Assembly (NCBI GenBank): GCA_051010015.1
Contig: JBPCVZ010000062.1
Coordinates: 1-22,533 of the forward strand
Source of the DNA: CAJQQK01 sp051010015
Lineage (GTDB): Bacteria; Pseudomonadota; Alphaproteobacteria; Rhizobiales; Hyphomicrobiaceae
DNA length: 22,533 nucleotides
Reading direction: 5' to 3'
Shown here: piece by piece, positions 13,262 through 21,942 of the stretch
Position numbering within the stretch: position 1 is the stretch's first letter
Layout of the letters: every line of letters starts with the position of its first letter
The notes under the pieces: generated by a model
Told to the model about the DNA's origin: nothing
Database searches by the model: none
Seen by the model: only the letters and a program-made list of their open reading frames with translations
Position numbers and translations under genes: made by a program

Positions 13262-15091
13262 ATGATGCACTTGTTCGGTGCGCGGGACATCTTAATGGCA
13301 AACTCTGCCAATCATACGGACGCGGATCAGGCGCTTGCGTCGCGGCTTCTTGCTGCGGGCGCATGGCTGCGGTTGAGCGCACCCGCAGCCGAAGCCAATG
13401 GCTGGGTGCCGGAGCAGCTGGCGACCATCCGCAGCTACATGAGTGAGATTCCGGTTCCGGTCGTCATATCCTCCCTCGTCATCAACGTGCTCGGGCTGGC
13501 GCTGCCGATCGTCATTCTCCAGGTCTACGACCGCGTACTCGTTAATGAAGCGTTAGGCACACTGTTCTGGCTACTGACCGGCCTGGCCGTCGTCGTGGTG
13601 GCCGAAGCCGCCCTCAAGGTCATGCGGTCACATCTGATGTTCTGGACCGCGGCGCAGAACGCATTTCAAAGCGACGCGAGTACGGTTGCCAGGTTACTCA
13701 ACGCACCGAATGCGCGCGTTAGAGATGACGCGGTCAGCGCCTGGATCGACCGCCTCGATGCGCTCGATCAGGTCAACGGGTTCAAGGCCAGCAACAGCCG
13801 CCTGGCGCTACTGGATGTGCCGTTCATCGTGATCTATCTTGCTGCGATCTATCTGGTCGCCGGCGCGTTGGTTTTCGCAATCATCGCCGTGGTGTCGCTA
13901 CTAGCGGTCTACGCCTATGTGCAAGCCCGCGCCCTGCGCAAAATCCTGCGCGAGCGCGGTCAACTCGACCGTCAGCGATTCAGTTTTCTGGCGGAGACTT
14001 TCCAGTATATCAGCCCGATAACCAGCAGCGCGATGGAACCGCAGCTCGAGCGCCGCTTTGAACAACTGCAACGGTCGGCGGTCGGCACGATCTTCCGCAA
14101 AAACCTGCTTGCAAACGACCTGACGGCAGCAACGAGCCTGGTTACCAACGTCGTGCTGGTCGTGGTCGTCACGGCCGGTGCGTTGTTGGTTATTCATGAC
14201 GGGTTGAGCGTCGGTACCCTGGCATGCGCCACCATGCTGACGAGCCGCCTCATTCAGCCGATCGTGCGCGGAATTCCGGCGCTGCTTGAAATCGAGACGG
14301 CACAGCTCGCGGAGCAGCGCGCCCAGGTTCTGCGCGAACTGCCAAGAGATACGACGGCACGGAAGGGCGCCCAACCGATCAAGTTCGGTGAAATCAAGCT
14401 GACAGACATGACGCTGACCTACGAGGGAAGCCGCCAACCCGCGATCGACATTCCCGGGTTGATCATTGGTCATGGTCAGATCATCGGCATAAAGGGCGGG
14501 CATTCCGGCGGCAAATCCACCTTGTTGAAACTGCTACGTGGGGAGCTTTCCGCCACGACCGGGACGATCGAGATCGCTGCGCAAGATATCCTTGGTCCGC
14601 GCCGGGCGGATGTGCTTGCCAGGATTCGCTACGTCGGTCCCGATCCAGAAGTCTTCGAAGGAACGCTGCTGCAAAACATCATCATGCATCGACCAGGGGA
14701 TGCGATTGAAATCGGGCGACGCGCAGCACAGCTTATCGGCCTCGAACAGGCGATAAACCGCCTGCCGAAAGGTTTCGACACGCCGCTTGGCGATGGCTCG
14801 GCCGACGTACTGCCAGCGGGCATGCTGCAGCAGATCTCGATTGCGCGCGCGCTTGCCGGCGAACCGCAAGTGCTGCTCTTCGACGAGGCCAACTCGCGCC
14901 TTGATATGCGTGCCGACGCAGCACTGCGTGCCGGTTTGGAGCGCGTGAGAGGCCGGATCACCTGCATCCTGGTTTCAAATCGACCGTCACTACTGGCGAT
15001 CGCGGACCGCGTGTTCGAGCTGCGACAGGGCAAATTGCTGGAAGCGCAGCCGGCCCGAGGCTCCCGCTCAGATCCTCCAAGAAAAAGCTGA
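13262..15091 (+). CDS. Type I secretion ABC permease/ATPase, first subunit with degenerate ATPase motifs
   Basis: This 609-residue half-transporter has a membrane domain (about residues 62-300, starting VVISSLVINVLGLALPIVILQVYD, split here as VVISSLVINV and ALPIVILQVYDRV) and a C-terminal ATPase. There is no C39-like N-terminal domain. Walker A is GGHSGGKST (412-420) and Walker B is LLFDEA with Asp541-Glu542. The signature is LPAGM (517-521) instead of LSGGQ, and the switch histidine is replaced by Asn573 in VSNRPS, so one ATP site is probably inactive or altered. The start at ATG 13262 has no strong ribosome-binding site; ATG 13295 is an alternative. It lies 18 bp before a second ABC gene and probably forms a heterodimer with it to export the divergent RTX protein. 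Confidence 0.87.
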   Translation: MMHLFGARDILMANSANHTDADQALASRLLAAGAWLRLSAPAAEANGWVPEQLATIRSYMSEIPVPVVISSLVINVLGLALPIVILQVYDRVLVNEALGTLFWLLTGLAVVVVAEAALKVMRSHLMFWTAAQNAFQSDASTVARLLNAPNARVRDDAVSAWIDRLDALDQVNGFKASNSRLALLDVPFIVIYLAAIYLVAGALVFAIIAVVSLLAVYAYVQARALRKILRERGQLDRQRFSFLAETFQYISPITSSAMEPQLERRFEQLQRSAVGTIFRKNLLANDLTAATSLVTNVVLVVVVTAGALLVIHDGLSVGTLACATMLTSRLIQPIVRGIPALLEIETAQLAEQRAQVLRELPRDTTARKGAQPIKFGEIKLTDMTLTYEGSRQPAIDIPGLIIGHGQIIGIKGGHSGGKSTLLKLLRGELSATTGTIEIAAQDILGPRRADVLARIRYVGPDPEVFEGTLLQNIIMHRPGDAIEIGRRAAQLIGLEQAINRLPKGFDTPLGDGSADVLPAGMLQQISIARALAGEPQVLLFDEANSRLDMRADAALRAGLERVRGRITCILVSNRPSLLAIADRVFELRQGKLLEAQPARGSRSDPPRKS

Positions 15092-15109
15092 GTAGGGGAG
15101 TATTGTTCA

Positions 15110-17341
15110 ATGTCAGTCCCCCCGCAAACGCCGCCAGGCGACCATGCCAACGTCGTGGCCGCACAGCACAAGCTGCTCGAACAGCACTTCAGCGACTTGA
15201 AAGCCGTTCGAACAGCGCCGACGTCGCCGGCCAGCCTATATCTTGATCCGCTCCTAAAAGCGCTGAAATGGGCGGGCGAGGCGCGGCAGCTTGCCGAGGC
15301 GATGCCGTCGTCGGATACGATCCATGACTTGTCGAGCCTCAGGTCCGTACTGGAAACGCTGAATTTCAGGACGACGGAGCACGCGGCAAAGCTGTCGAAC
15401 CTCACGACGCAAATGGTGCCATGCCTGTTCGAGGACGTCGACGGCCAGCTGTTGCTCGTGATGGACGTGATGCCGGACCAATCGCTTCAGGTATTCGACA
15501 GCCACGGACAAGAGCCCACAACGATCCAGCCCGACGACCGGCGCGGCATTGCCTACGTCGTCAAGCACATCGACCGCGCCGCCGAGCAGACCGAAGCGGG
15601 CCGCGGCTGGATGATTTGGCTGCTATCACGCTTTCGTCCGACGTTCGTCGTCCTGCTCGGTTTTTCGCTGGCCATCAACATTCTGGCACTTTCGCTGCCG
15701 CTCTTCATCCTGGGCGTCTACCAGTACGCGATTGTAACGAAGTCGCTAGCCACGCTCGCGACCCTGCTGGCCGGCGTCCTGCTGCTGATCGGAACCGAAC
15801 TCTACCTGCGCCGACTGCGCGGGCGGGCGTTGGCCTACCTCGGGACGCGTGTCGAGAATCTGCTCGCCAGCCACGTCTATCGGCATCTTCTCTATATGCC
15901 CGTGTCACTGACCGAGACGGCATCGATTGGTTCCACCGTTGCACGCTTTCGCCAATTCGAGGGCCTTCGCGACCTGTTTTCCGGCTCATTGGCAACGGCG
16001 CTGCTGGATATTCCGTTTCTCCTGGTGTTTGTCGCGGCAGTGTTTTGGATTGGCGGGCCACTCGGCTTCCTGCCGCTCGGCCTGATCGTCGTCTATCTCA
16101 TCATGTCGGCCATCACGATTCCGAAGTCGCGCGTCTTGCAGCGGCAGGTCAGCACGTCACGCACGAAGCGCAGCAACTTCCTGATCGAACTGGTCAACAA
16201 GCACAATGTCATTCGTGACAATTCAGGCGAAGCGGTCTGGCTTGACCGCTATCATGAGATCAGCGCGCAATACCTCTATAACCAGTTCAAATCGCAACAA
16301 TACAACGTCGCGGTGCAGACGTTTGCGCAGCTGTTCATGATCCTTGTCGGTGTCATGGCCGTCGGCCTTGGCACGCTGCGGGCGATCGATGGCGCGATGA
16401 CGGTCGGTGCTTTGGTTGCGACCACAGCGCTGATCTGGCGCGGGCTGGCACCGATACAATCGGTATTTCTCGGCCTCGGGCAGGTAGGTCAGGCGATCGA
16501 GAGCTTCAAGCAGATCAACCATCTCATGCAGCTGCCGCAGGAACGCGATCCGGGCCAGCTGCCAACGATCAGGCGCTCCTTGAAAGGCCACGTGGTGCTG
16601 CGCGGCGCCAGCCTGCGCTATTCGTCCCTCAACGAGCCGGCGCTACGCGGTGTGTCGTTCGAAGCCAAGCCGGGAGAGCTCGTTGCCATCACCGGTGATA
16701 GCGGTTCCGGAAAATCGACGCTGCTCAAGGTTATCCTCGGGCTCTATCGCCTGCAGGCTGGCTCGATTGCCATTGACGGATTGGATACGCGCCAGTTCGA
16801 CATTGCCGAATTACGACATTCGATTGGCTATGCGCCTCAGAAGACCGCGATCTTCAGCGGCTCGATCGCGGACAATGTGCGCCTCGCCGACCCGACCGCA
16901 TCGCTGAGTGACGTGCGACGGGCACTCGATCGCATCGGCGTGCTGAGCACCGTTGACGCGCTCGGCGACGGTCTCGACACCAAGTTGATCGGCAACGACG
17001 AGCATCGCTTTGCGGATGGCTTCCTGCGCCAGATCGTACTCGCCCGTGCGTTCCTTCAGCCATCGCCGCTCTACCTCCTGGATGAACCCGCCAGCGAACT
17101 GGACGACGCCGGTGACCTCAACCTGATGAAGGCGCTCGGCGAACTGAAAGGACAGGCAACGATCCTCATGTCGACGCATCGTCCGAGCCACATGAAGCTC
17201 GCCGACCGGGTCGTTCTATTGAGAAGCGGCGTCGTCGTTGCGTCGGGGCCGCCGGAAGAAGTCGTGCCTCTCGTATTCAACCAAGGACCCAAAAAGCAAA
17301 TGGGAGTCGCGGAACAGCAACCGCTCGCCTCGACCGCCTAG
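15110..17341 (+). CDS. Type I secretion ABC permease/ATPase, second subunit with C39-like N-terminal domain
   Basis: The 743-residue protein starts at ATG 15110, with GGGGAG before it. Residues about 45-155 resemble the C39 peptidase-like domain of HlyB-type exporters, but no catalytic Cys/His pair is evident, as in non-cleaving RTX exporters where the domain binds substrate. Membrane segments start near residue 173 (FRPTFVVLLGFSLAINILAL). The ATPase has Walker A GDSGSGKST (529-537), Walker B LLDEPAS with Asp658-Glu659 and switch His690. The signature reads FADGF (634-638) instead of LSGGQ. With the preceding gene it probably forms a heteromeric inner-membrane channel. The HlyD adaptor follows after 36 bp. 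Confidence 0.9.
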   Translation: MSVPPQTPPGDHANVVAAQHKLLEQHFSDLKAVRTAPTSPASLYLDPLLKALKWAGEARQLAEAMPSSDTIHDLSSLRSVLETLNFRTTEHAAKLSNLTTQMVPCLFEDVDGQLLLVMDVMPDQSLQVFDSHGQEPTTIQPDDRRGIAYVVKHIDRAAEQTEAGRGWMIWLLSRFRPTFVVLLGFSLAINILALSLPLFILGVYQYAIVTKSLATLATLLAGVLLLIGTELYLRRLRGRALAYLGTRVENLLASHVYRHLLYMPVSLTETASIGSTVARFRQFEGLRDLFSGSLATALLDIPFLLVFVAAVFWIGGPLGFLPLGLIVVYLIMSAITIPKSRVLQRQVSTSRTKRSNFLIELVNKHNVIRDNSGEAVWLDRYHEISAQYLYNQFKSQQYNVAVQTFAQLFMILVGVMAVGLGTLRAIDGAMTVGALVATTALIWRGLAPIQSVFLGLGQVGQAIESFKQINHLMQLPQERDPGQLPTIRRSLKGHVVLRGASLRYSSLNEPALRGVSFEAKPGELVAITGDSGSGKSTLLKVILGLYRLQAGSIAIDGLDTRQFDIAELRHSIGYAPQKTAIFSGSIADNVRLADPTASLSDVRRALDRIGVLSTVDALGDGLDTKLIGNDEHRFADGFLRQIVLARAFLQPSPLYLLDEPASELDDAGDLNLMKALGELKGQATILMSTHRPSHMKLADRVVLLRSGVVVASGPPEEVVPLVFNQGPKKQMGVAEQQPLASTA

Positions 17342-17377
17342 CTTGCTCGATCGCGTTTTCAGTACAGGACAACTCCA

Positions 17378-18745
17378 ATGAATACCCCGGCAGACAGAAC
17401 CGAAACGGACCGGTTGAGCGATGCGAGCGCCGCGCGCAATGAGATCGACGATCAGCAGCTGACACTGCCGCTGGCACTTGAGGATGGCCGTGTTCCCGGG
17501 TTGTTCAAGAGCGCCATATATGCCTGCGGCATCTTTATCGTTGTCGCTGCTGCCTGGATGCTGTTCGGACAGATCCGCGAACTGGCGGTTGCCAAGGGCA
17601 GTATCGTGCCGGATGGCGACATCAAGCTCGTCCACCACCTGGAAGGCGGGCAAGTGCAGGACGTGTTCGTCTCCGAGGGACAAGTGGTCGAGAAGGGAAC
17701 ACCGCTGTTACGACTGAGTCCGATCGCGGCAACCAGCGATCTGCAGCGCGCCAAGGTTCGTCAGGCGAGCCTCCAGCTGCAACTTGCCCGGTTGAATGCG
17801 CTGATTCACGAATCTAAGCCGGATTTCGGAGACCTCGGAGAACGTTATCCAGAACACGCCGAAAACCAGTTGAAGTTGTTTAAGGCTGAAGCCTCCTTGA
17901 TGAAGAAAGAGTATCAGTCGCTGAAGGGGCAGGTTGCGGCGCTGCAATCCACTCTCGATGCTCTGATCGCGCAAAAGGACAGCCAAACGCGCCGCACAAC
18001 AATCCTGAAGAAGCGTGTCGAGCGCATATCCTCGCTCTTCAAACAGAGTGTTTCGACAAGCCGCCAACTGCTCGACGCGCAGCTGGACTACGAGAAGGAG
18101 CTTTCAAGCACGCGCGCCATGACCGGCAGCATCGCCCGCGCACACGCGGAACTCGCCCGCGCCGCCGCCGATCTGCAGGCACAGAAGCGAAAAGACCTTC
18201 AGACCTGGATCACCGAGCACTCCAAGCTGATGCTGGAACTGGCGGAACTGCACGAGACAATCGCGAAGCAAACCGACCGGTTGCAGCGACTGTCCGTGCG
18301 CTCACCGGTCAAAGGCGTTGTCCAGAAGCTGCGGACGCGATCGGCCGGCGAAGTAATCCCGCCAGGCGGACTGGTCGCGGAAATCGTGCCAAGCGGCACT
18401 GAGCTGATCGCGCAGGTTCAACTCGACCCCAAGGATATCGGTCACATTCGCCAGGGCGCCACCGCCGATCTCAAGATTTCAACATACGACCCCAACGTCT
18501 ACGGCACGATCAAGGGAACCGTACGGGATGTTTCGCCTACGACGATCCAACCGCAACAGGGCCGCGCGTACTACAACGTGAAGATCGCGCTGGAGCGCTC
18601 GTATCTTGGCCGCCCCGACAACAAGCTCTTCGTCACGCCGGGCATGGAGGTGAAGGCAGACCTGATCACCGGTAGCAAATCGGTGATGACGTATCTGTTC
18701 AAGCCGCTGCATCAGTCGCTGAACTACGCGTTCACGGAGCGATGA
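17378..18745 (+). CDS. HlyD-family membrane fusion protein of type I secretion
   Basis: This 455-residue periplasmic adaptor links the inner-membrane ABC exporter to an outer-membrane TolC-type channel. It has a cytoplasmic N-terminus (1-43), one transmembrane helix (about 44-64, with CGIFIVVAAAWMLFG), and a lipoyl-type half-motif LVHHLEGGQVQDVFVSEGQV (84-103). A long helical hairpin rich in Gln, Lys and Leu (about 120-300) is followed by the second lipoyl half, RSPVKGVVQKL, and a beta-barrel region with GQ-like APG-type turns ending in GMEVKADLITG. All are typical of HlyD/PrtE/LapC proteins. It is the last gene of the exporter operon. No TolC homologue lies in the window, so a distant channel gene is expected. 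Confidence 0.93.
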   Translation: MNTPADRTETDRLSDASAARNEIDDQQLTLPLALEDGRVPGLFKSAIYACGIFIVVAAAWMLFGQIRELAVAKGSIVPDGDIKLVHHLEGGQVQDVFVSEGQVVEKGTPLLRLSPIAATSDLQRAKVRQASLQLQLARLNALIHESKPDFGDLGERYPEHAENQLKLFKAEASLMKKEYQSLKGQVAALQSTLDALIAQKDSQTRRTTILKKRVERISSLFKQSVSTSRQLLDAQLDYEKELSSTRAMTGSIARAHAELARAAADLQAQKRKDLQTWITEHSKLMLELAELHETIAKQTDRLQRLSVRSPVKGVVQKLRTRSAGEVIPPGGLVAEIVPSGTELIAQVQLDPKDIGHIRQGATADLKISTYDPNVYGTIKGTVRDVSPTTIQPQQGRAYYNVKIALERSYLGRPDNKLFVTPGMEVKADLITGSKSVMTYLFKPLHQSLNYAFTER

Positions 18746-18787
18746 CGCTCGAACTGAATGTCCGCAGTGCCCAGACCGTGCGCCAAG

Positions 18788-20701
18788 CTAGGTCGGCCTG
18801 ACGCGGGGCATTCCCGCCGGTGGCATGGAGCGCTTCTGAGCCGCGATGCGAAACTGAGCATTGGCCGCGCCGTAGCCGTTGTAACCGCCGCGTCTTTCGA
18901 CAATCTCGAAGAAGAACGCATCACCGTAATTCTGGCTGTAGAGTTGGAAAAACTCGCCGTCCTCATCGCGATCGTAGAGGATGTCTGCATCGCGCAACCG
19001 CGCCGCAAGAGCAGTGTCCAAGCCGAACCGGGCCTCAAGATCGTCATAGTAGTTCGGCGAAATGGCGAGCGGCAGAAAGCCATTGCGCCTCAGCGCAGCG
19101 GCCGTCTTGAAAATGTCATCGGTTGCGAACGCGATATGCTGGACAGCCGAGCCGAAGTTTTCGGCGAGAAAGTACCCCGCAAGCGTGCGACGGTTCTCCG
19201 CCCCGTTCAAGGTGATCCGCAGCGTCCCATCATCGTTCTCGATCGCCTGACTGCGCACCAGGCCGGCCGGATCCACGACATCGACCATTGGCGTCTTGTG
19301 CGTGGCAAAAATGGACGTGTAGAACAGAAGCCACGTCAGCATCTCGCTGTGGTCCATGGTCTGGGCCATATGATCGATGGCTAGAAGACCGACATCCTCG
19401 CTTGCGGAATCATCGCGCATCGGGCCATCCGTCGGCACGAATTCAATGTCCCAGATGCGCGCCAAGTCGCTTGTCTTGTCAACGAAATGAATGATGCTGC
19501 CGCCAACGCCGCGTATCGCGGGAACCTTCAGCTCGCCGGGCCCGACCGGCTGCTCGAACGATTGCGCGCCCATCGCGGTGGCGCGTTCAATGGTGGCGGC
19601 CGCGTTCTCGACCCGCAGCCCGACGTCGCAAACGGTCGTGCCGTGCAGCACGTAAGAGCTGTGGGCGAAGCCTTCTCGCTCCGTATTGATGACGATATTG
19701 ATATCGCCTTGTCGCCATAGGGCGACAGACTTCGAGATGTGCTGCCCGGCATTTCTGAATCCAAGGGCGCCAAGAATGGCCGCAAGCTCCCCGGCATCCT
19801 TCTCGTCTGCAGCGAATTCGATGAACTCAATTCCCGAAGTCGAGACACGCTCGGGCATATCCGGCAAATCAATGGCAACATCAGTCTCAAGGCGCCGGAC
19901 CTTGTCCATGAGATAGACCAGCGAGCGATGACCATCGACCGAGATAGAACGCGGTGAAGCGCTTCGGAACTGGTCGTTGAAGATCTCGAGAGATAGGACG
20001 CCTTGATAGCCGGTGGCCGCGACAGCCCGCATGAAATCCGTCACTGCAAGATCGCCTTCGCCGGGCATGTTGCGGAAATGACGACTCCAGTAGAGCAGAT
20101 CCATGTCAATGAGAGGGGCATCAGCCAATTGAACAAAGAAGATGCGGTCGCCGGGGATCGAGCGAATGGTGTTCACATCAGTCTTGCGCGCGAGCGTGTG
20201 AAAGCTGTCGACAATCAATCCAACATTGGGATGATCGCAGCGGCGCACGATTTCCCAGGCGTCACGATGGTCGTTGATATGGCGCCCCCACGCCAGCGCT
20301 TCGTAACCGATGCGCAGTTCTCTCTTGGCTGCCCGCTCACCGAACTCATGAAAGTCCGCGGCTGCGCGATCAATGCCGCCAAGCGCAAGCGGGGACACGT
20401 TCGAGCACACCAGGACAAGATCGCAACCGAGTTCCTGCATCACATCGAATTTGCGCTCTGCGCGCTCAAAACCCTGTCGACGTTGTGGCTCGGGCATGCC
20501 TTCGAAGTCCCGAAATGGCTGGAAGAGCATGATCTCCAAGCCGTGGTCCCGCACCATGCGGCCAACTTCTCTTGGTGAACCATCGAATGTCAGGAAATCG
20601 TTCTCGAAGATCTCGATTCCATCGAAGCCGGCTGCTGCAATTGCACCGAGCTTGTCCCTTAGATCGCCGCTGATTGACACGGTCGCGATGGATGTTTTCA
20701 C
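18788..20701 (-). CDS. quiC: 3-Dehydroshikimate dehydratase QuiC (fused to HPPD-like domain)
   Basis: QuiC converts 3-dehydroshikimate to protocatechuate, feeding quinate and shikimate into the beta-ketoadipate pathway. It has 637 residues with a GTG start (complement of 20699-20701) after GCGAGGA. The N-terminal TIM-barrel domain (about 1-280) shows the metal ligands Glu134 (IGYEALAWG), Asp165 (LIVDSFHT), Gln191 (FFVQLADAP) and Glu239 (LSLEIFND), at the positions I recall for the Pseudomonas enzyme. The C-terminal half (about 290-637) is a vicinal-oxygen-chelate domain like 4-hydroxyphenylpyruvate dioxygenase, with His444, His522 and Glu599 as its metal triad and a GGYNGYGAANA tail. It follows lacI by 34 bp on the same strand. 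Protocatechuate ring-cleavage genes are not in the window. Confidence 0.93.
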   Translation of the reverse strand: MKTSIATVSISGDLRDKLGAIAAAGFDGIEIFENDFLTFDGSPREVGRMVRDHGLEIMLFQPFRDFEGMPEPQRRQGFERAERKFDVMQELGCDLVLVCSNVSPLALGGIDRAAADFHEFGERAAKRELRIGYEALAWGRHINDHRDAWEIVRRCDHPNVGLIVDSFHTLARKTDVNTIRSIPGDRIFFVQLADAPLIDMDLLYWSRHFRNMPGEGDLAVTDFMRAVAATGYQGVLSLEIFNDQFRSASPRSISVDGHRSLVYLMDKVRRLETDVAIDLPDMPERVSTSGIEFIEFAADEKDAGELAAILGALGFRNAGQHISKSVALWRQGDINIVINTEREGFAHSSYVLHGTTVCDVGLRVENAAATIERATAMGAQSFEQPVGPGELKVPAIRGVGGSIIHFVDKTSDLARIWDIEFVPTDGPMRDDSASEDVGLLAIDHMAQTMDHSEMLTWLLFYTSIFATHKTPMVDVVDPAGLVRSQAIENDDGTLRITLNGAENRRTLAGYFLAENFGSAVQHIAFATDDIFKTAAALRRNGFLPLAISPNYYDDLEARFGLDTALAARLRDADILYDRDEDGEFFQLYSQNYGDAFFFEIVERRGGYNGYGAANAQFRIAAQKRSMPPAGMPRVRPT

Positions 20702-20735
20702 GGTGTTGTCCTCGCTTGCCGGAAGTCATGAATTT

Positions 20736-21758
20736 TCATCTGACGTTCTCGCGCATGATGATCTCGATCGGAATCGCCGGAAAGGTAACGGGGCGGCTGG
20801 TAGCGTTGTGAATGATCGCTTCAACCGCGGTCTGCGCCGCCTTGCCCATGTCCTGATGAATGACCGCGTCCATCACGCCGGTCAGCAACGCCTGTTTCGT
20901 AAGCGGTGTCAGGTTAAAGGCAATGTAGCAGACATCATCCTTTCGGCCGCTTTCAATCAGCGCCTTCTCAATGCCACGGTTGCCGGCGCCAACATTGTAA
21001 ATCCCGCAAAGATCAGCATGGGACTCCAATAGTGCTTTTGCCATCTGATAGTTGACCGTTGGGTCGTCCTGGCCTTGGTTGACTGTCAGCAATTCCAACT
21101 GCGGAAACTCGCCACGCAAGACCGTGCGAAAGCCGAATTCCCGTTCCTCGTGGCAACGGTAGAGGGCGCCGCCCCAGAAAACCGCGATCTTTCCCGGACC
21201 ATGACAGCACCGCCCCATCAGCAGGCCGGCGGTGCGCCCCGCCGCGCGGTTGTCAAGGCCGACGTAACCCAATGTTTGTGCGCCCGGCAGACTGGTGAGA
21301 ATTGATACGACCGTCACGCCCGCGTCGCACAGCTCTTTGACCGCCTCGCGCACGGCCGGATGGTCCAAGGATTGGACGATGATTCCGCGCGACTTCTTCT
21401 TGCTGCATTTGTGCAGGGCATCGGCGAGCGCAAAGGGGTCCAGGCGCCTCGGATACGTCATTTTGAGATTGACACCACACTGTGCCGCAACGCGCCGCAG
21501 CTCCTGAGTAAGGACATCGTTGGCGAACCCGGCCTTGTCAGCGATCAACACATCGATCGATATATCCGCCGTTACGCTCGGCACAACGACAGGGCGAACG
21601 GTTGACCTGTCGAGCCACTGCATCGCCTCGTGCACGCGCGCCTTCATCTTACGGCTGGCACCCGGCCTTTCATTCAGCACTCGATCGACCGTGGCCGTGC
21701 TGACACCGGCCTGCAACGCGATGTCAATGATGCGTGCCTTGCCGTTACTCGATGACAT
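20736..21758 (-). CDS. LacI-family transcriptional regulator
   Basis: The 340-residue protein has an N-terminal LacI helix-turn-helix (about 8-30: ARIIDIALQAGVSTATVDRV), with TVDRVLN in place of the common TVSRVLN, and a hinge around residues 31-60. A periplasmic-binding-protein-like effector domain spans about 65-335, with DAGVTVVSILTSLPG and YVGLDNRAAGRTAG typical of the fold. It should bind a small sugar-like or cyclitol effector and control nearby promoters. It lies directly upstream of quiC on the same strand and diverges from the hydratase-family gene, so both are likely targets; quinate- or shikimate-related effectors are an inference. Candidate operators lie in the divergent gap. Confidence 0.92.
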   Translation of the reverse strand: MSSSNGKARIIDIALQAGVSTATVDRVLNERPGASRKMKARVHEAMQWLDRSTVRPVVVPSVTADISIDVLIADKAGFANDVLTQELRRVAAQCGVNLKMTYPRRLDPFALADALHKCSKKKSRGIIVQSLDHPAVREAVKELCDAGVTVVSILTSLPGAQTLGYVGLDNRAAGRTAGLLMGRCCHGPGKIAVFWGGALYRCHEEREFGFRTVLRGEFPQLELLTVNQGQDDPTVNYQMAKALLESHADLCGIYNVGAGNRGIEKALIESGRKDDVCYIAFNLTPLTKQALLTGVMDAVIHQDMGKAAQTAVEAIIHNATSRPVTFPAIPIEIIMRENVR

Positions 21759-21793
21759 GCTGGCATTCCGTTTGAGGTGTCACTTTCTCAATC

Positions 21794-21803
21794 TGATGCA
21801 TCA
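21794..21803. promoter_or_regulatory. 10-bp palindrome near the lacI start
   Basis: TGATGCATCA is a perfect palindrome 36 bases upstream of the lacI start codon. It is short but sits where an autoregulatory operator would be expected. Confidence 0.3.
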
Positions 21804-21871
21804 ATGGCCAGAAAAATCAAGTTTTCGACGTGTGGCGAGGTCATGCTGAGGCGTCAAGCCGAAGGATTGGG

Positions 21872-21887
21872 TTTTCGAGTTCGAAAA
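21872..21887. promoter_or_regulatory. Candidate operator in the divergent lacI/hydratase gap
   Basis: TTTTCGA and TCGAAAA are perfect 7-bp arms around GT, a 16-bp dyad of a size usual for LacI-family operators. A further TTTTCGA half-site occurs at 21822-21828, exactly 50 bp upstream of the left arm. A separate palindrome, GGACCGGTCC at 21919-21928, lies closer to the hydratase start and has the central CG common in LacI operators. Confidence 0.5.
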
Positions 21888-21942
21888 AATCGTCAAGATG
21901 CAATTCACTAATTTGGTTGGACCGGTCCGGTTTGGATTGAAC

